DNA of 64,000 bases from LMUY01 sp965276785 (GCA_965276785.1 OZ255629.1:3968001-4032000), one strand, 5' to 3'; counted from the stretch's first letter, positions 1 to 8,218 are shown. The notes: generated from the sequence alone by a model not told the origin. A program made the numbers and translations.

Positions 1-38
1 GTGCCAACCTAAGATCTTGGTTCCGGAAGGAGTCGGTC

Positions 39-275
39 GTGAGTCCAGCGCTGCAAGTCACCCTGTCTGGTGGCCTAAGTTTTGGCATTCCTCTGGTGCT
101 GGCGGTGCGCGAAGTCATGGCGTTGCGCCGCCGCCCGCGTGGTTCGGGCGGCGGCCCGGGACCGAGCCCGACGCCCCCGCCCTTGCCGCTCGGCGGCGGC
201 AGCCGCAGCCTGCCGGTATGCCTTATCCCGACCGACCAATGGCGCGCGCCCGCGCGTGCCCGCGAACTGGTTTGA
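39..275 (+). CDS. Small single-pass membrane protein, proline-rich tail
   Basis: Predicted 78-residue protein of unknown function. It starts at GTG 39, which has a good ribosome-binding site (GGAAGGA at 25-31, 7 bases upstream). Residues 5-25 form one hydrophobic segment followed by an Arg run, so the N-terminus probably crosses the membrane with the tail in the cytoplasm. The rest is Gly/Pro-rich and ends in CLIPTDQW...RELV. It lies upstream of yebC on the same strand. I do not recognise a named family. The ribosome site and membrane segment favour a real gene over the overlapping frame. Confidence 0.5.
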   Translation: MSPALQVTLSGGLSFGIPLVLAVREVMALRRRPRGSGGGPGPSPTPPPLPLGGGSRSLPVCLIPTDQWRAPARARELV

Positions 276-451
276 CCGCACGCTGGCTCGTCGCTGCTGC
301 GCTGCTCATGCTGGCAGCTTGCAGCTTCCCGCAACCGCGCGCGCGCATTCCATCCTCAGGCAACACGTCTGACAATGGCGGGGCCGACGCTGAACTCGGT
401 ATACAGCCGCCCGGCGTTAGCAACTTTCCGTACCGCACGCAGCATCCCTGA
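239..451 (+). CDS. Possible small lipoprotein
   Basis: A 70-residue frame overlapping the end of the preceding ORF. From ATG 239 it has a basic N-region, a hydrophobic stretch (LVAAALLMLAAC) and a lipobox-like LAAC, then a short low-complexity chain. This would be an exported lipoprotein if translated. No convincing ribosome site precedes the ATG, and the frame runs into short direct repeats at its end. Chance hydrophobicity in GC-rich DNA is a real alternative. Confidence 0.3.
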   Translation: MARARACPRTGLTARWLVAAALLMLAACSFPQPRARIPSSGNTSDNGGADAELGIQPPGVSNFPYRTQHP

Positions 452-482
452 GCAGCATCCCTGGGCCGCATCCCTGGGCCGC
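441..482 (+). repeat. Short tandem repeat upstream of yebC
   Basis: GCATCCCTGGGCC occurs twice directly in tandem, and a diverged GCAGCATCCCTGA copy precedes it. It occupies the gap before yebC. No promoter could be assigned within it. Confidence 0.6.
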
Positions 483-549
483 TTGGTGCGGCGCGGGCCG
501 CCTGATAGAAGCACGGACTGTTTGCAACAGCCGTGAGACACCAGAGGCC

Positions 550-1302
550 ATGGCCGGCCATTCGCATTCCAAGAACATCATGCATCGCAAGGGGGCGCAG
601 GACGCCCGCCGCGCGCAGCAATTTGCCAAGGTGATCCGCGAGATCACCGTCTCCGCCAAGCAGGGGCTGCCCGACCCGGCGTTCAACCCGCGCCTGCGCG
701 CCGCTACCGCCGCCGCGCGGGTGATGAACATGCCGAAGGACACGATCGAGCGTGCCATCCGCAAGGCCAGCGAAGCCGGCAGTGGCGATGACTATGCCGA
801 AGTCCGCTACGAAGGCTATGGACCCGGCGGCATCGCGGTGATCGTGGAGGCGCTGACCGACAATCGCAACCGCACCGCGTCCGACCTGCGCTCCGCGTTC
901 AACAAAAATGGCGGCACGATGGGCGAGTCGAATTCGGTGGCGTTCCAGTTCAGCCGGGTCGGCGCCGTCGCCTATCCCGCGGGGGCGGCCAGCGCGGATG
1001 CGATGATGGAGGCCGCCATCGAGGCGGGGGCGGAGGACGTGGCGAGCGACGACGACGGCCACGAGGTCACCTGCGCCACCGAGGACTTGTTTGCGGTGCG
1101 CGATGCGCTGGAAGGGCGGTTCGGGCCGCCCGCCTCCGCCAAGCTCGACTGGCGGCCGAGTGTCACGGTGCCGGTGGACGACGCCGAGCGCGCCGCCGCG
1201 CTGCTCAAGCTGCTGGACGCGCTGGAGGCCAATGACGACGTGCAGGCGGTCTACTCCAATGCCGACATCCCAGACGACGTGATGGACCGACTTCCGGCCT
1301 GA
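550..1302 (+). CDS. yebC: YebC/TACO1 family translation factor
   Basis: Full-length YebC/TACO1 protein (250 aa). The family signature N-terminus MAGHSHSKNIMHRKG is present, followed by the acidic family body. YebC proteins were long annotated as transcriptional regulators. Newer work on the family assigns a role in translation, helping ribosomes through difficult, notably proline-rich, stretches. The ATG at 550 has AGAGG upstream. Its stop overlaps the ruvC start by one base (TGATG), so it heads a tightly coupled yebC-ruvC unit, an arrangement common in proteobacteria. The same locus encodes a TolA with a 17-proline run. Confidence 0.95.
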   Translation: MAGHSHSKNIMHRKGAQDARRAQQFAKVIREITVSAKQGLPDPAFNPRLRAATAAARVMNMPKDTIERAIRKASEAGSGDDYAEVRYEGYGPGGIAVIVEALTDNRNRTASDLRSAFNKNGGTMGESNSVAFQFSRVGAVAYPAGAASADAMMEAAIEAGAEDVASDDDGHEVTCATEDLFAVRDALEGRFGPPASAKLDWRPSVTVPVDDAERAAALLKLLDALEANDDVQAVYSNADIPDDVMDRLPA

Positions 1303-1808
1303 TGGTGTGCCTGATGGGCATCGACCCGGGTTTGCGCTTCACCGGCTGGGGCATGGTCGAGGCGGACGGCAACCGCTTACGCTACATCGCCGACGGCGTG
1401 ATCGCGACCGACGGCGAGCAGCCGGTGCCGGATCGATTGCGCACGATCTACAACGCTCTGATAGCGCTACTGGCAACGCATCGCCCGCAGGAGGCAGCGG
1501 TCGAAGAGACGTACGTCAACCGCAACGGCGCCGCGACGCTCAAGCTTGGCTATGCCCGTGGGGTGGCATTGCTGGCGCCGGCCTTGGCGGGGATCCCGGT
1601 GGTGGAATATGGCGCGCTTTCGGTCAAGAAATCCGTCGTCGGCACGGGGAGTGCCAGCAAGGAGCAGGTGACGATGATGGTGCGGCGGCTGCTGCCCGGC
1701 GCCCTGCTGCGCCGCGCCGACGCCGCCGATGCGCTGGCGGTGGCGATCTGCCACGCCCATCACCGCGCCACCGGGCTGCGGCTGGCGACCGGGATGGCGA
1801 TGGCGTGA
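1302..1808 (+). CDS. ruvC: Crossover junction endodeoxyribonuclease RuvC
   Basis: RuvC resolves Holliday junctions by paired nicks, working with RuvAB in recombinational repair. At 168 aa it is of normal length. The acidic catalytic residues are visible: Asp8 in GIDPG, Glu in VEET near residue 68, and the Asp pair in RADAADALAVA near the C-terminus. ATG 1302 overlaps the yebC stop; a second in-frame ATG at 1314 would place the start directly before GIDPG, as in many homologues, so the first four residues are uncertain. Downstream, ruvA is separated by a composite palindromic repeat instead of being tightly linked. Confidence 0.95.
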   Translation: MVCLMGIDPGLRFTGWGMVEADGNRLRYIADGVIATDGEQPVPDRLRTIYNALIALLATHRPQEAAVEETYVNRNGAATLKLGYARGVALLAPALAGIPVVEYGALSVKKSVVGTGSASKEQVTMMVRRLLPGALLRRADAADALAVAICHAHHRATGLRLATGMAMA

Positions 1809-1847
1809 TGACAACCGATGACAACGAACCTGGCAAAACCTTTTCGT

Positions 1848-1986
1848 CGTCATGCCAAGGCTCGACCTTGGCATCCACGGCGAACCCGCGGCTGACGTAC
1901 GCCGAATTTCGCAAGGGTGGCTGCCACCCGCGGCATCATGTCACTGGCAATACCCCGTGGATGCCAGGGTCGAGCCCTGGCATGAC
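1848..1986. repeat. Composite palindromic repeat, copy A (ruvC-ruvA)
   Basis: Two hairpins face each other. The left is ATGCCAAGG/CCTTGGCAT (1852-1860, 1866-1874). The right is ATGCCAGGG/CCCTGGCAT (1961-1969, 1975-1983). The outer ends read CGTCATGCC and GGCATGAC, the inner edges CCACG and CGTGG. This is the architecture of the very abundant alphaproteobacterial 'GTCATGCC...' palindromic repeats. Length and layout match copies at 6545-6683 and 10491-10630. It ends nine bases before the ruvA start codon. Confidence 0.85.
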
Positions 1987-1995
1987 AATGCCTTC

Positions 1996-2589
1996 GTGAT
2001 CGCCTCACTCACCGGCCTGGTCGCGGCGCGGGAGGAGGGGCGGGCGGTGATCGACGTGAACGGAGTCGGCTACCTCGTGCAGGTCTCCACCCGCACCCTG
2101 AGCGCGCTGCCCAACCCGCCGGCGGCCGCCCGCGTGCTGGTGGAGACCCAGGTGCGCGAGGACGCCATCAGCCTCTATGGCTTTGCCGAGAGCGGGGAGC
2201 GTGACTGGTTCCGCTTGCTCACGGCCGTGCAGGGAGTGGGGGCGAAGGTGGCGCTGGGCATCCTCTCGGCGCTATCGCCCAACGACTTGGGTGCAGCCAT
2301 CGCCGCCGGCGACCGCTCAAGCCTCACCCGCGCGCCCGGCGTGGGGACGAAGCTGGCGGTGCGGCTGGTATCGGAACTCGCCAGCAAGCTCGGTGCGCTG
2401 CCGACCGGGCCGGGCATTGCGGTGGCGGCGCCGATGGGGGTGGAGGCGGACGCGCTCTCGGCGCTCGGCAACCTGGGCTACCGCCGAGTCGAGGCGTATG
2501 CGGTGGTCGCGCGGGTGTGCGAGCGGCTGGGGGAGGCCGCGGGCGTGGACGCGGTGATCCGGGACAGCCTGAAGGAGTTGGCGCGGTGA
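1996..2589 (+). CDS. ruvA: Holliday junction branch migration protein RuvA
   Basis: RuvA (197 aa) binds the four-way junction and loads the RuvB motor. The chosen GTG 1996 gives the start VIASLTGLV, matching the family's MIGxLxG opening, followed by IDVNGVGYLV. The helix-hairpin-helix regions are visible (LTAVQGVGAKVALGIL and APGVGTKLAVRLV), and domain III is at the C-terminus. The frame is open further upstream only because the palindromic repeat reads through (LGIHG... and VEPWHD-like peptides), so the longer reading is rejected. The stop overlaps the ruvB GTG. Confidence 0.93.
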   Translation: MIASLTGLVAAREEGRAVIDVNGVGYLVQVSTRTLSALPNPPAAARVLVETQVREDAISLYGFAESGERDWFRLLTAVQGVGAKVALGILSALSPNDLGAAIAAGDRSSLTRAPGVGTKLAVRLVSELASKLGALPTGPGIAVAAPMGVEADALSALGNLGYRRVEAYAVVARVCERLGEAAGVDAVIRDSLKELAR

Positions 2590-3668
2590 GCGAGAACCCG
2601 CTCGCGCCCCAGCATGTGCCGGAAGACGCCGCCGAAGCGTCGCTGCGGCCGCAGCGTTTGGCCGAATTCATCGGCCAGCAGGCCAGCCGCGAGAACCTGG
2701 GCGTGTTCATCACCGCGGCAAGCGGCCGCAGCGAAGCCATGGACCATGTGCTGCTGCATGGGCCGCCTGGGCTAGGCAAGACCACGCTGGCCCAGATCGT
2801 CGCCCGCGAACTGGGCGTGGGGTTCCGCGCCACCTCCGGGCCGATCATCCAGCGCGCCGGGGACCTCGCTGCCATCCTGACCAACCTGCAGCCGCGCGAC
2901 GTGCTGTTCATCGACGAGATCCATCGCCTGCAGCCCGCCATCGAGGAGGTGCTGTATCCTGCGATGGAGGACTTCCAACTCGACCTTATCATCGGTGAAG
3001 GCCCGGCGGCCCGCTCGGTGCGGATCGATCTGTCGCCGTTCACCCTGGTGGGCGCCACCACCCGTAGCGGCCTGCTCACCACGCCGCTGCGCGACCGCTT
3101 CGGCATCCCGCTGCGGCTGGTGCTCTACACCCCGGCTGAACTGGAACTGATCGTGGTGCGCGGGGCGGAGAAGCTGCAGTTCAGCCTCACCCGGGAGGGC
3201 GCCGCCGAGATCGCCCGCCGCTCCCGCGGCACCCCGCGCATCGCCGGCCGCCTGCTGCGCCGGGTGCGGGATTTTGCCGCCGTTGCCGGCACGCACCCGG
3301 TCGGCCGCAAGGAGGCGGACGCGGCGCTCACCCGTCTGGAAGTGGACCGGTTGGGGCTGGACGCGATGGACCGCCGCTATCTGCGCCGCATCGCCGAGCA
3401 CCATGGCGGCGGCCCGGTGGGGGTGGAAACGTTGGCCGCGGCGCTGAACGAAGCGCGCGATACGCTGGAGGACGTGGTGGAACCGTACTTGATCCAGGAG
3501 GGCCTGGTTCTGCGCACCAGCCGCGGCCGAATGCTCGGCGATCCGGGCTGGCGCCATCTCGGGCTCGCGGCGCCCGCCCGCCCGGCCCCGTTGCTCGATT
3601 TGCTGGGCGGAACTGCCGAAGGTCCCGTGGACGACGATTCGGGGAATGGCGGTGGAGGGGAGCCATGA
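2586..3668 (+). CDS. ruvB: Holliday junction branch migration helicase RuvB
   Basis: RuvB (360 aa) is the AAA+ hexameric motor for branch migration. Visible motifs are Walker A GPPGLGKTT, Walker B FIDEIHR, sensor-1 GATTRSG and the arginine-containing LLTTPLRDRFG, then a C-terminal winged helix (LVLRTSRGRMLGDPGWRHLG). Start GTG 2586 overlaps the ruvA stop and gives the usual acidic N-terminus before LRPQRLAEFIGQ. The last ~35 residues after the winged helix are a Pro/Gly-rich tail, longer than in E. coli. The stop overlaps the ybgC start (ATGA), so translational coupling is likely. Confidence 0.97.
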   Translation: MSENPLAPQHVPEDAAEASLRPQRLAEFIGQQASRENLGVFITAASGRSEAMDHVLLHGPPGLGKTTLAQIVARELGVGFRATSGPIIQRAGDLAAILTNLQPRDVLFIDEIHRLQPAIEEVLYPAMEDFQLDLIIGEGPAARSVRIDLSPFTLVGATTRSGLLTTPLRDRFGIPLRLVLYTPAELELIVVRGAEKLQFSLTREGAAEIARRSRGTPRIAGRLLRRVRDFAAVAGTHPVGRKEADAALTRLEVDRLGLDAMDRRYLRRIAEHHGGGPVGVETLAAALNEARDTLEDVVEPYLIQEGLVLRTSRGRMLGDPGWRHLGLAAPARPAPLLDLLGGTAEGPVDDDSGNGGGGEP

Positions 3669-4078
3669 CGCCCCATCGCATGCAAATCCGGGTCTATTTC
3701 GAGGACACCGACGCGGGCGGAATGATGTATCACGCGCGCTATCTCGCCTTCGCCGAGCGAGCCCGCAGCGAGTTGCTGCGCGACGCCGGGGTGCCGCATA
3801 GCGACCTTGTTCGCGACGAGGGATTAATCTTCGTGGTGCGACGCGTCAAAATGGACTATCTGCGCCCCGCGCGGCTGGACGATCTGCTCACCGTTGCCAC
3901 CGAGGCGACGCAAATGGGCGCGGCTACCGCCACGTTGCGGCAGGATTTCGCGATGGACGAAACGGACGTGGCGCGGCTGGAGGTGCATTTGGCTTGCGTG
4001 CGCGTGGCGGACGGCCGTCCCGCGCGGATTCCGCTGCGTTGGCGCGTGGCGTTCGAGGTTGCGCAGGCGCGCGGGTAG
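3665..4078 (+). CDS. ybgC: Acyl-CoA thioesterase YbgC (hot-dog fold)
   Basis: A single hot-dog-domain thioesterase of 137 aa. The 4-hydroxybenzoyl-CoA thioesterase signature EDTDAGGMMYHARYL is at residues ~13-27, with the catalytic Asp in it. YbgC proteins hydrolyse acyl-CoA or acyl-ACP thioesters and are almost always the first gene of tol-pal operons, as here, although they are not needed for the Tol machine itself. It overlaps ruvB by four bases and is followed after 14 bases by tolQ. Confidence 0.93.
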   Translation: MTPHRMQIRVYFEDTDAGGMMYHARYLAFAERARSELLRDAGVPHSDLVRDEGLIFVVRRVKMDYLRPARLDDLLTVATEATQMGAATATLRQDFAMDETDVARLEVHLACVRVADGRPARIPLRWRVAFEVAQARG

Positions 4079-4092
4079 GGGAGGATGGCGGA

Positions 4093-4806
4093 GTGGATCA
4101 GACGGCCAATGCCGCAGCAACGGCGGCGACCAGCGACCTATCGATTCTGTCGCTGTTCCTGCAGGCGGACATCGTCGTCAAGATCGTGATGCTTCTGCTG
4201 TTGCTGGCCAGCGTCTGGGTTTGGGCGATTATCTTCGAAAAAGTTGTCTTGTTGCGCCGGGCCAACCGCCAGGCGGATGCGTTCGAGGACCGGTTCTGGT
4301 CCGGCGGCAGCCTGGAGGAACTGTTTGACAGCCAGGGCGCCAAGCCCGCCCATCCGGTTGCTGCCGTATTCGGCGCGGCCATGGGCGAATGGCGCCGCTC
4401 CGCCCGGGTGGCTGGGGCCGACATGTCCCGCGTCGGCGTGCGGGACCGGGTGGACCGGGCCATGACGGTGACGGTCGGGCGCGAGATGGAGCGGATGGAG
4501 CGCTGGATGGTGTTCCTTGCCTCCGTGGGCTCAACCGCGCCGTTCGTCGGCCTGTTCGGGACGGTGTGGGGCATCATGCATTCCTTCGCCGCTATCGCCG
4601 CCAGCAAGAACACCAGCCTTGCGGTGGTGGCGCCGGGCATCGCGGAGGCGCTGTTCGCCACCGCGGTTGGATTGGTGGCGGCGATCCCGGCGGTGCTGGC
4701 CTACAACAAGCTGAGCACCGACCTGTCGCGGTTCGCCGCCCGGCTGGAAGGCTTCGGCACCGAGTTCGGCGCCATTCTGTCCCGCCAGTCCGAGGAGCGC
4801 GCCTAG
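4093..4806 (+). CDS. tolQ: Tol-Pal system proton channel subunit TolQ
   Basis: MotA/TolQ/ExbB family inner-membrane protein of 237 aa. With TolR it uses proton motive force to energise TolA. Hydrophobic segments lie at about residues 29-48, 139-160 and 172-195. The second and third carry the family pattern (SVGSTAPFVGLFGTVWGIMHSF and GIAEALFATAVGLVAAIPAVLAYN in overlapping parts). Start GTG 4093 is chosen because GGGGAGGA lies just upstream; ATG 4085 is out of frame. The stop codon TAG (4804-4806) lies inside the terminal repeat of a hairpin element, so the last codons abut a mobile-looking repeat. Confidence 0.96.
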   Translation: MDQTANAAATAATSDLSILSLFLQADIVVKIVMLLLLLASVWVWAIIFEKVVLLRRANRQADAFEDRFWSGGSLEELFDSQGAKPAHPVAAVFGAAMGEWRRSARVAGADMSRVGVRDRVDRAMTVTVGREMERMERWMVFLASVGSTAPFVGLFGTVWGIMHSFAAIAASKNTSLAVVAPGIAEALFATAVGLVAAIPAVLAYNKLSTDLSRFAARLEGFGTEFGAILSRQSEERA

Positions 4807-4888
4807 TGCCAGCTTTTGAGGAAAGCTGGCACGTCGGTGCTCGTTTATGTGACCGATTCACGCGCTTGCGCGCGATCGGGCACTAGGC
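4801..4888. repeat. Hairpin element with 10-bp terminal inverted repeats between tolQ and tolR
   Basis: Exact terminal inverted repeats GCCTAGTGCC (4801-4810) and GGCACTAGGC (4879-4888) bound 88 bases. Inside is a perfect 11-bp hairpin, GTGCCAGCTTT (4806-4816) and AAAGCTGGCAC (4822-4832), with a 5-base loop. A weaker CCGAT...ATCGG dyad lies in the right half. The left end carries the tolQ stop, and the right end sits one base before the tolR ATG. It resembles a small non-autonomous element or a REP-like unit. There is no ORF and no target-site duplication that I can see. Confidence 0.75.
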
Positions 4889-4889
4889 C

Positions 4890-5438
<549 letters not shown>

Positions 5439-5474
5439 GGCGTTACCCTCCGGCATGGCTGGGACTGCAGCGGG

Positions 5475-6467
5475 ATGAATACGCGCCTGGGCCGAGGGGC
5501 CGCGCTGTCCTTCGCTCTCCACCTGGTTGGCGTGATGCTGCTCGTGTTCGTGGCGGATACCAAGCCGCCAGTCGAGCCGATGCCAGAGCCGGCTGAGTTC
5601 GACGTCGACATCGAAGGCCCCAAGCAGGAAGCGCGCAAGGCCACTGTGAGCGCGCCGGTTCCGGCGCAGACCGTGGCCCCTGCCCCCTCGCCCGAGCCGC
5701 CCACTCCCGAGCCGCCCAAGCCGGCCCCGTCGCAGCCGCCGCCACCCCCGCCCCCGCCCCCACCCCCGCCGCCGCCGCCGCCACCCGCGCCGCCCGTGGT
5801 GGTGCCGCCGCTACCCGTGCCGCCGCCACCGGCGCCGCCACCCGAGCCGGAGCCCACGCCCAAGCCGGCTCCGCCATCGCCGCCGCAGCCCAAGCCGACG
5901 CCTCCGCCGCCGGTGCCGGTGCCGCCTTTGCCGCCACCGCCAATACCGCCGCCTCCCGCGCCGCCGCCGAAGCCGGCGCCGGCCAGCCAAAGCAGCCAGC
6001 CCAACCCGGCGAAGCAGGCCGCGCCGGACAGCCGCAGCCTGCTTAACACGCTGGAAAAGCTGCGCTCCCTCCACCAGCAGACCGAGGCGCCGACCGCTCG
6101 CTACAACCCGCCCGCATCGGGGGCGCCTCAACTCGGCGGCAGCGTGCATGGCACCGACAACACCGCGTTATCGGCGCAACAGCGCGGCGCCATCGGCGAC
6201 AAGGTGCGGGAGTGCTGGACGCGCGACGCCGGGGCGCTGCATGCCGAAACGTTTCAGGTGCACTTGATCGTCACCACGGATCCGGAAGGCGTGGTGCGGG
6301 CGGCGGCAATCGCGCCTGGCGACCCGGCGGCGCCTCTTGGCAACCCGCTGCACGCCTTCGCCGAACGAGCTGTGCGAGCTGTGATGGCGGCGCAATGCGC
6401 GGCGCTGCCGCTGCCGCCCGCGATGCTTGGCCGCACGCATCAATTCGACTTCATCTTCAAGCCATGA
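5475..6467 (+). CDS. tolA: Tol-Pal linker protein TolA, proline-rich type
   Basis: TolA (330 aa) bridges inner and outer membranes, linking TolQR to TolB-Pal. Residues ~9-28 form the N-terminal membrane anchor with the conserved Ser-His face (LSFALHLVGV). The long middle domain (residues ~50-180) is almost entirely proline-rich, including 17 consecutive prolines encoded at 5736-5786, instead of the Ala/Lys helix of E. coli. The C-terminal domain III (about residues 210-330) contains IGDKVRECW and VIVTTDPEG-like segments. It begins 36 bases after tolR, with GCGGG before the ATG. Family is certain from context and domain ends; the middle is low complexity. Confidence 0.93.
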   Translation: MNTRLGRGAALSFALHLVGVMLLVFVADTKPPVEPMPEPAEFDVDIEGPKQEARKATVSAPVPAQTVAPAPSPEPPTPEPPKPAPSQPPPPPPPPPPPPPPPPPAPPVVVPPLPVPPPPAPPPEPEPTPKPAPPSPPQPKPTPPPPVPVPPLPPPPIPPPPAPPPKPAPASQSSQPNPAKQAAPDSRSLLNTLEKLRSLHQQTEAPTARYNPPASGAPQLGGSVHGTDNTALSAQQRGAIGDKVRECWTRDAGALHAETFQVHLIVTTDPEGVVRAAAIAPGDPAAPLGNPLHAFAERAVRAVMAAQCAALPLPPAMLGRTHQFDFIFKP

Positions 6468-6544
6468 GTTGGCAGACCGCCCGATGCTACCTCCCCTCTC
6501 GCTGGCGCAGGACGATCGCATTTGGACCAAGCCCTACCAACCTT

Positions 6545-6683
6545 GTCATGCCCGTGCTTGACACGGGTAACCACGCGGTCCGGCTGGCGATGTGGGACGC
6601 GCTTTCGTATCGTTCGGAGCTCCGTGCGAAGGGCCGGCGGCCTTCGGACGCCGTGGATTGCCGGATCAAGTCCGGCCATGACG
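6545..6683. repeat. Composite palindromic repeat, copy B (tolA-tolB)
   Basis: Starts GTCATGCCCGTGCTTGACACGGG and ends with a facing arm in which GGATCAAGTCCGGCCATGACG is the outer half. The spacer is clearly homologous to copy C in tilS: both contain GGACGCG and end GGACGCCGTGGAT before the right arm. Total length is 139 bases. It fills much of the 315-base tolA-tolB gap. The rest of the gap holds a small TGCCGC/GCGGCA hairpin (6724-6739) and no gene. Confidence 0.85.
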
Positions 6684-6782
6684 GTCGGAGGGTGGCAGAA
6701 TGACAGCTCGATCATTGCCTCCGTGCCGCGCGTGCGGCATGCCGGGCGTAATCCTCATGCCAACTCAACCGGAACCCGCGCC

Positions 6783-8093
6783 ATGACAGTCACCTCGCCC
6801 ATCATCGGCCGTCGCGGCGCGCTGGCCGGGACCGCAACGCTGCTGGCCGCCCCGGCCTTTGCGCAAGCCGCCGCCACGTCGCCGGCCGCCGCCATCACGG
6901 TGGACCGCGCCCGCACCGACCCGATCCCGATCGGCCTGCCGGGCATGGCGGGCGAACTGGGCGATCAGGTGACGGGCGTGATTGCCAACAACCTGCAGCG
7001 CTGCGGCCTGTTCAAGCCGCTGCAGGGGCCGCCCGCCACCGGTGATGCCCCCAATTTTCCCGCCTGGAAAGCGATGGGCGCGCAAGCCCTGGTGACCGGC
7101 AGCGCGGTGAGCGGCCGGGTGGAGTTCCGCCTCTGGGATGTGCCGCAGGGCCAGCAGATCCAGGGCACCGCCTACACCACAGCGGCGGGCAATTGGCGCC
7201 GGGTCGCGCATATCGTCAGCGACGTGATCTACGAGCGGCTGCTGGGCGAAAAGGGCTACTTCGACACCCGCGTGGTCTACGTCGCGGGCACCGGCCCGCG
7301 GGACCGGCGCACCAAGCGGCTGGCGATCATGGACCAGGACAGCGAGAACAACCGCTTTCTCACCGACGGCACCTGGCTGGTGCTCACGCCGCGCTTCCAT
7401 CCCACGCGCGACGAGATCGTGTTCATGTCGTACGCCAATAATCGGCCCCGGGTGTATGCATTCGATCTGGGCAACGGCGCGCAACGCGTGCTGGGGGACT
7501 TCGAGGGCATCACCTTTGCCCCGCGCTTCTCGCCGGATGGCAGCCACGTCATCATGTCCGTCACCCGCGGCGGCGGATCGGATATCGTGACGGTCGGTCT
7601 CGGCGGCGGCGGCGGGCAGCGGCTGACCAATTCCGGCGCCATCGACACCAGCCCCTGCTACAGCCCGGACGGATCGCAGATCGTGTTCAACTCCGACCGC
7701 GGCGGCGACCAGCAGCTCTACGTGATGGACGCAGGCGGCGGCGGCGCGCGCCGTATCTCGTTCGGCAACGGCCGCTATGCCACGCCGGTCTGGTCCCCCC
7801 GGGGCGACCTGATCGCCTACACTCGGCTGGGCGGGCAGCAATTCGCCATCGGGGTGATGCATCCGGATGGTTCGGGCGAGCGCATCCTGTCTGAAAGCTT
7901 TGACGTGGAGGGGCCGACTTTCTGCCCCAACGGCCGCGTGCTGATGTTCTTCCGCGAAACCCCGGCGCGCGACCGCAGCGGCGCTGGCTACTCGGCCCGG
8001 CTGGTCTCCATCGACATCACCGGCTTCAACGAGCGGGCGGTGACCACCGCCACAGATGCCACCGACCCGGCCTGGTCTCCCTTGCTGGCCTGA
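6783..8093 (+). CDS. tolB: Tol-Pal periplasmic beta-propeller protein TolB
   Basis: TolB (436 aa) is a periplasmic protein that shuttles between TolA and Pal. After the signal sequence comes the N-terminal alpha/beta domain (to about residue 165). A six-bladed propeller with repeated WD40-like strands (APRFSPDGSHVIM, SPCYSPDGSQIVF, TPVWSPRGDLIAY, DPAWSPLLA) follows. The signal is odd: GRRGALAG followed by a hydrophobic stretch to AFA-QA looks like a twin-arginine signal. ATG 6783 is the first start giving a complete signal peptide; the frame open upstream is translated repeat. The gene is separated from tolA by the repeat but remains in operon order. Confidence 0.96.
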   Translation: MTVTSPIIGRRGALAGTATLLAAPAFAQAAATSPAAAITVDRARTDPIPIGLPGMAGELGDQVTGVIANNLQRCGLFKPLQGPPATGDAPNFPAWKAMGAQALVTGSAVSGRVEFRLWDVPQGQQIQGTAYTTAAGNWRRVAHIVSDVIYERLLGEKGYFDTRVVYVAGTGPRDRRTKRLAIMDQDSENNRFLTDGTWLVLTPRFHPTRDEIVFMSYANNRPRVYAFDLGNGAQRVLGDFEGITFAPRFSPDGSHVIMSVTRGGGSDIVTVGLGGGGGQRLTNSGAIDTSPCYSPDGSQIVFNSDRGGDQQLYVMDAGGGGARRISFGNGRYATPVWSPRGDLIAYTRLGGQQFAIGVMHPDGSGERILSESFDVEGPTFCPNGRVLMFFRETPARDRSGAGYSARLVSIDITGFNERAVTTATDATDPAWSPLLA

Positions 8094-8109
8094 TTTGCGG
8101 CATCAGCCG

Positions 8110-8138
8110 TTGACGCACAGTGCAACGACTCCTATGCG
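8110..8138 (+). promoter_or_regulatory. Candidate sigma-70 promoter for pal-cpoB
   Basis: TTGACG (8110-8115), a 17-base spacer, then TATGCG (8133-8138), just after the tolB stop. It would start a transcript about 75 bases upstream of pal, allowing pal-cpoB expression apart from tolQRAB. Prediction by consensus only. Confidence 0.45.
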
Positions 8139-8151
8139 AAAGTATGCGGAA

Positions 8152-8185
8152 CGAACCTCACGAACATTCGTTGTGGCGAGGTTCG
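8152..8185 (+). promoter_or_regulatory. Hairpin in the pal 5' leader
   Basis: CGAACCTC (8152-8159) pairs exactly with GAGGTTCG (8178-8185). An inner dyad ACGAA/TTCGT spans 8160-8171. It lies downstream of the predicted -10 and upstream of the pal ribosome site (CCAGGAACG). No T-run follows, so it is not a classical terminator; a leader structure, a processing site or weak attenuation are possibilities. Confidence 0.4.
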
Positions 8186-8218
8186 CTCTTCGTAGGCCCG
8201 TGAACCAGGAACGTTTCG

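Noticed and set aside
1852..1995. Forty-eight-codon extension of RuvA
   Set aside because: It translates palindromic repeat copy A; RuvA begins at GTG 1996 by family alignment.
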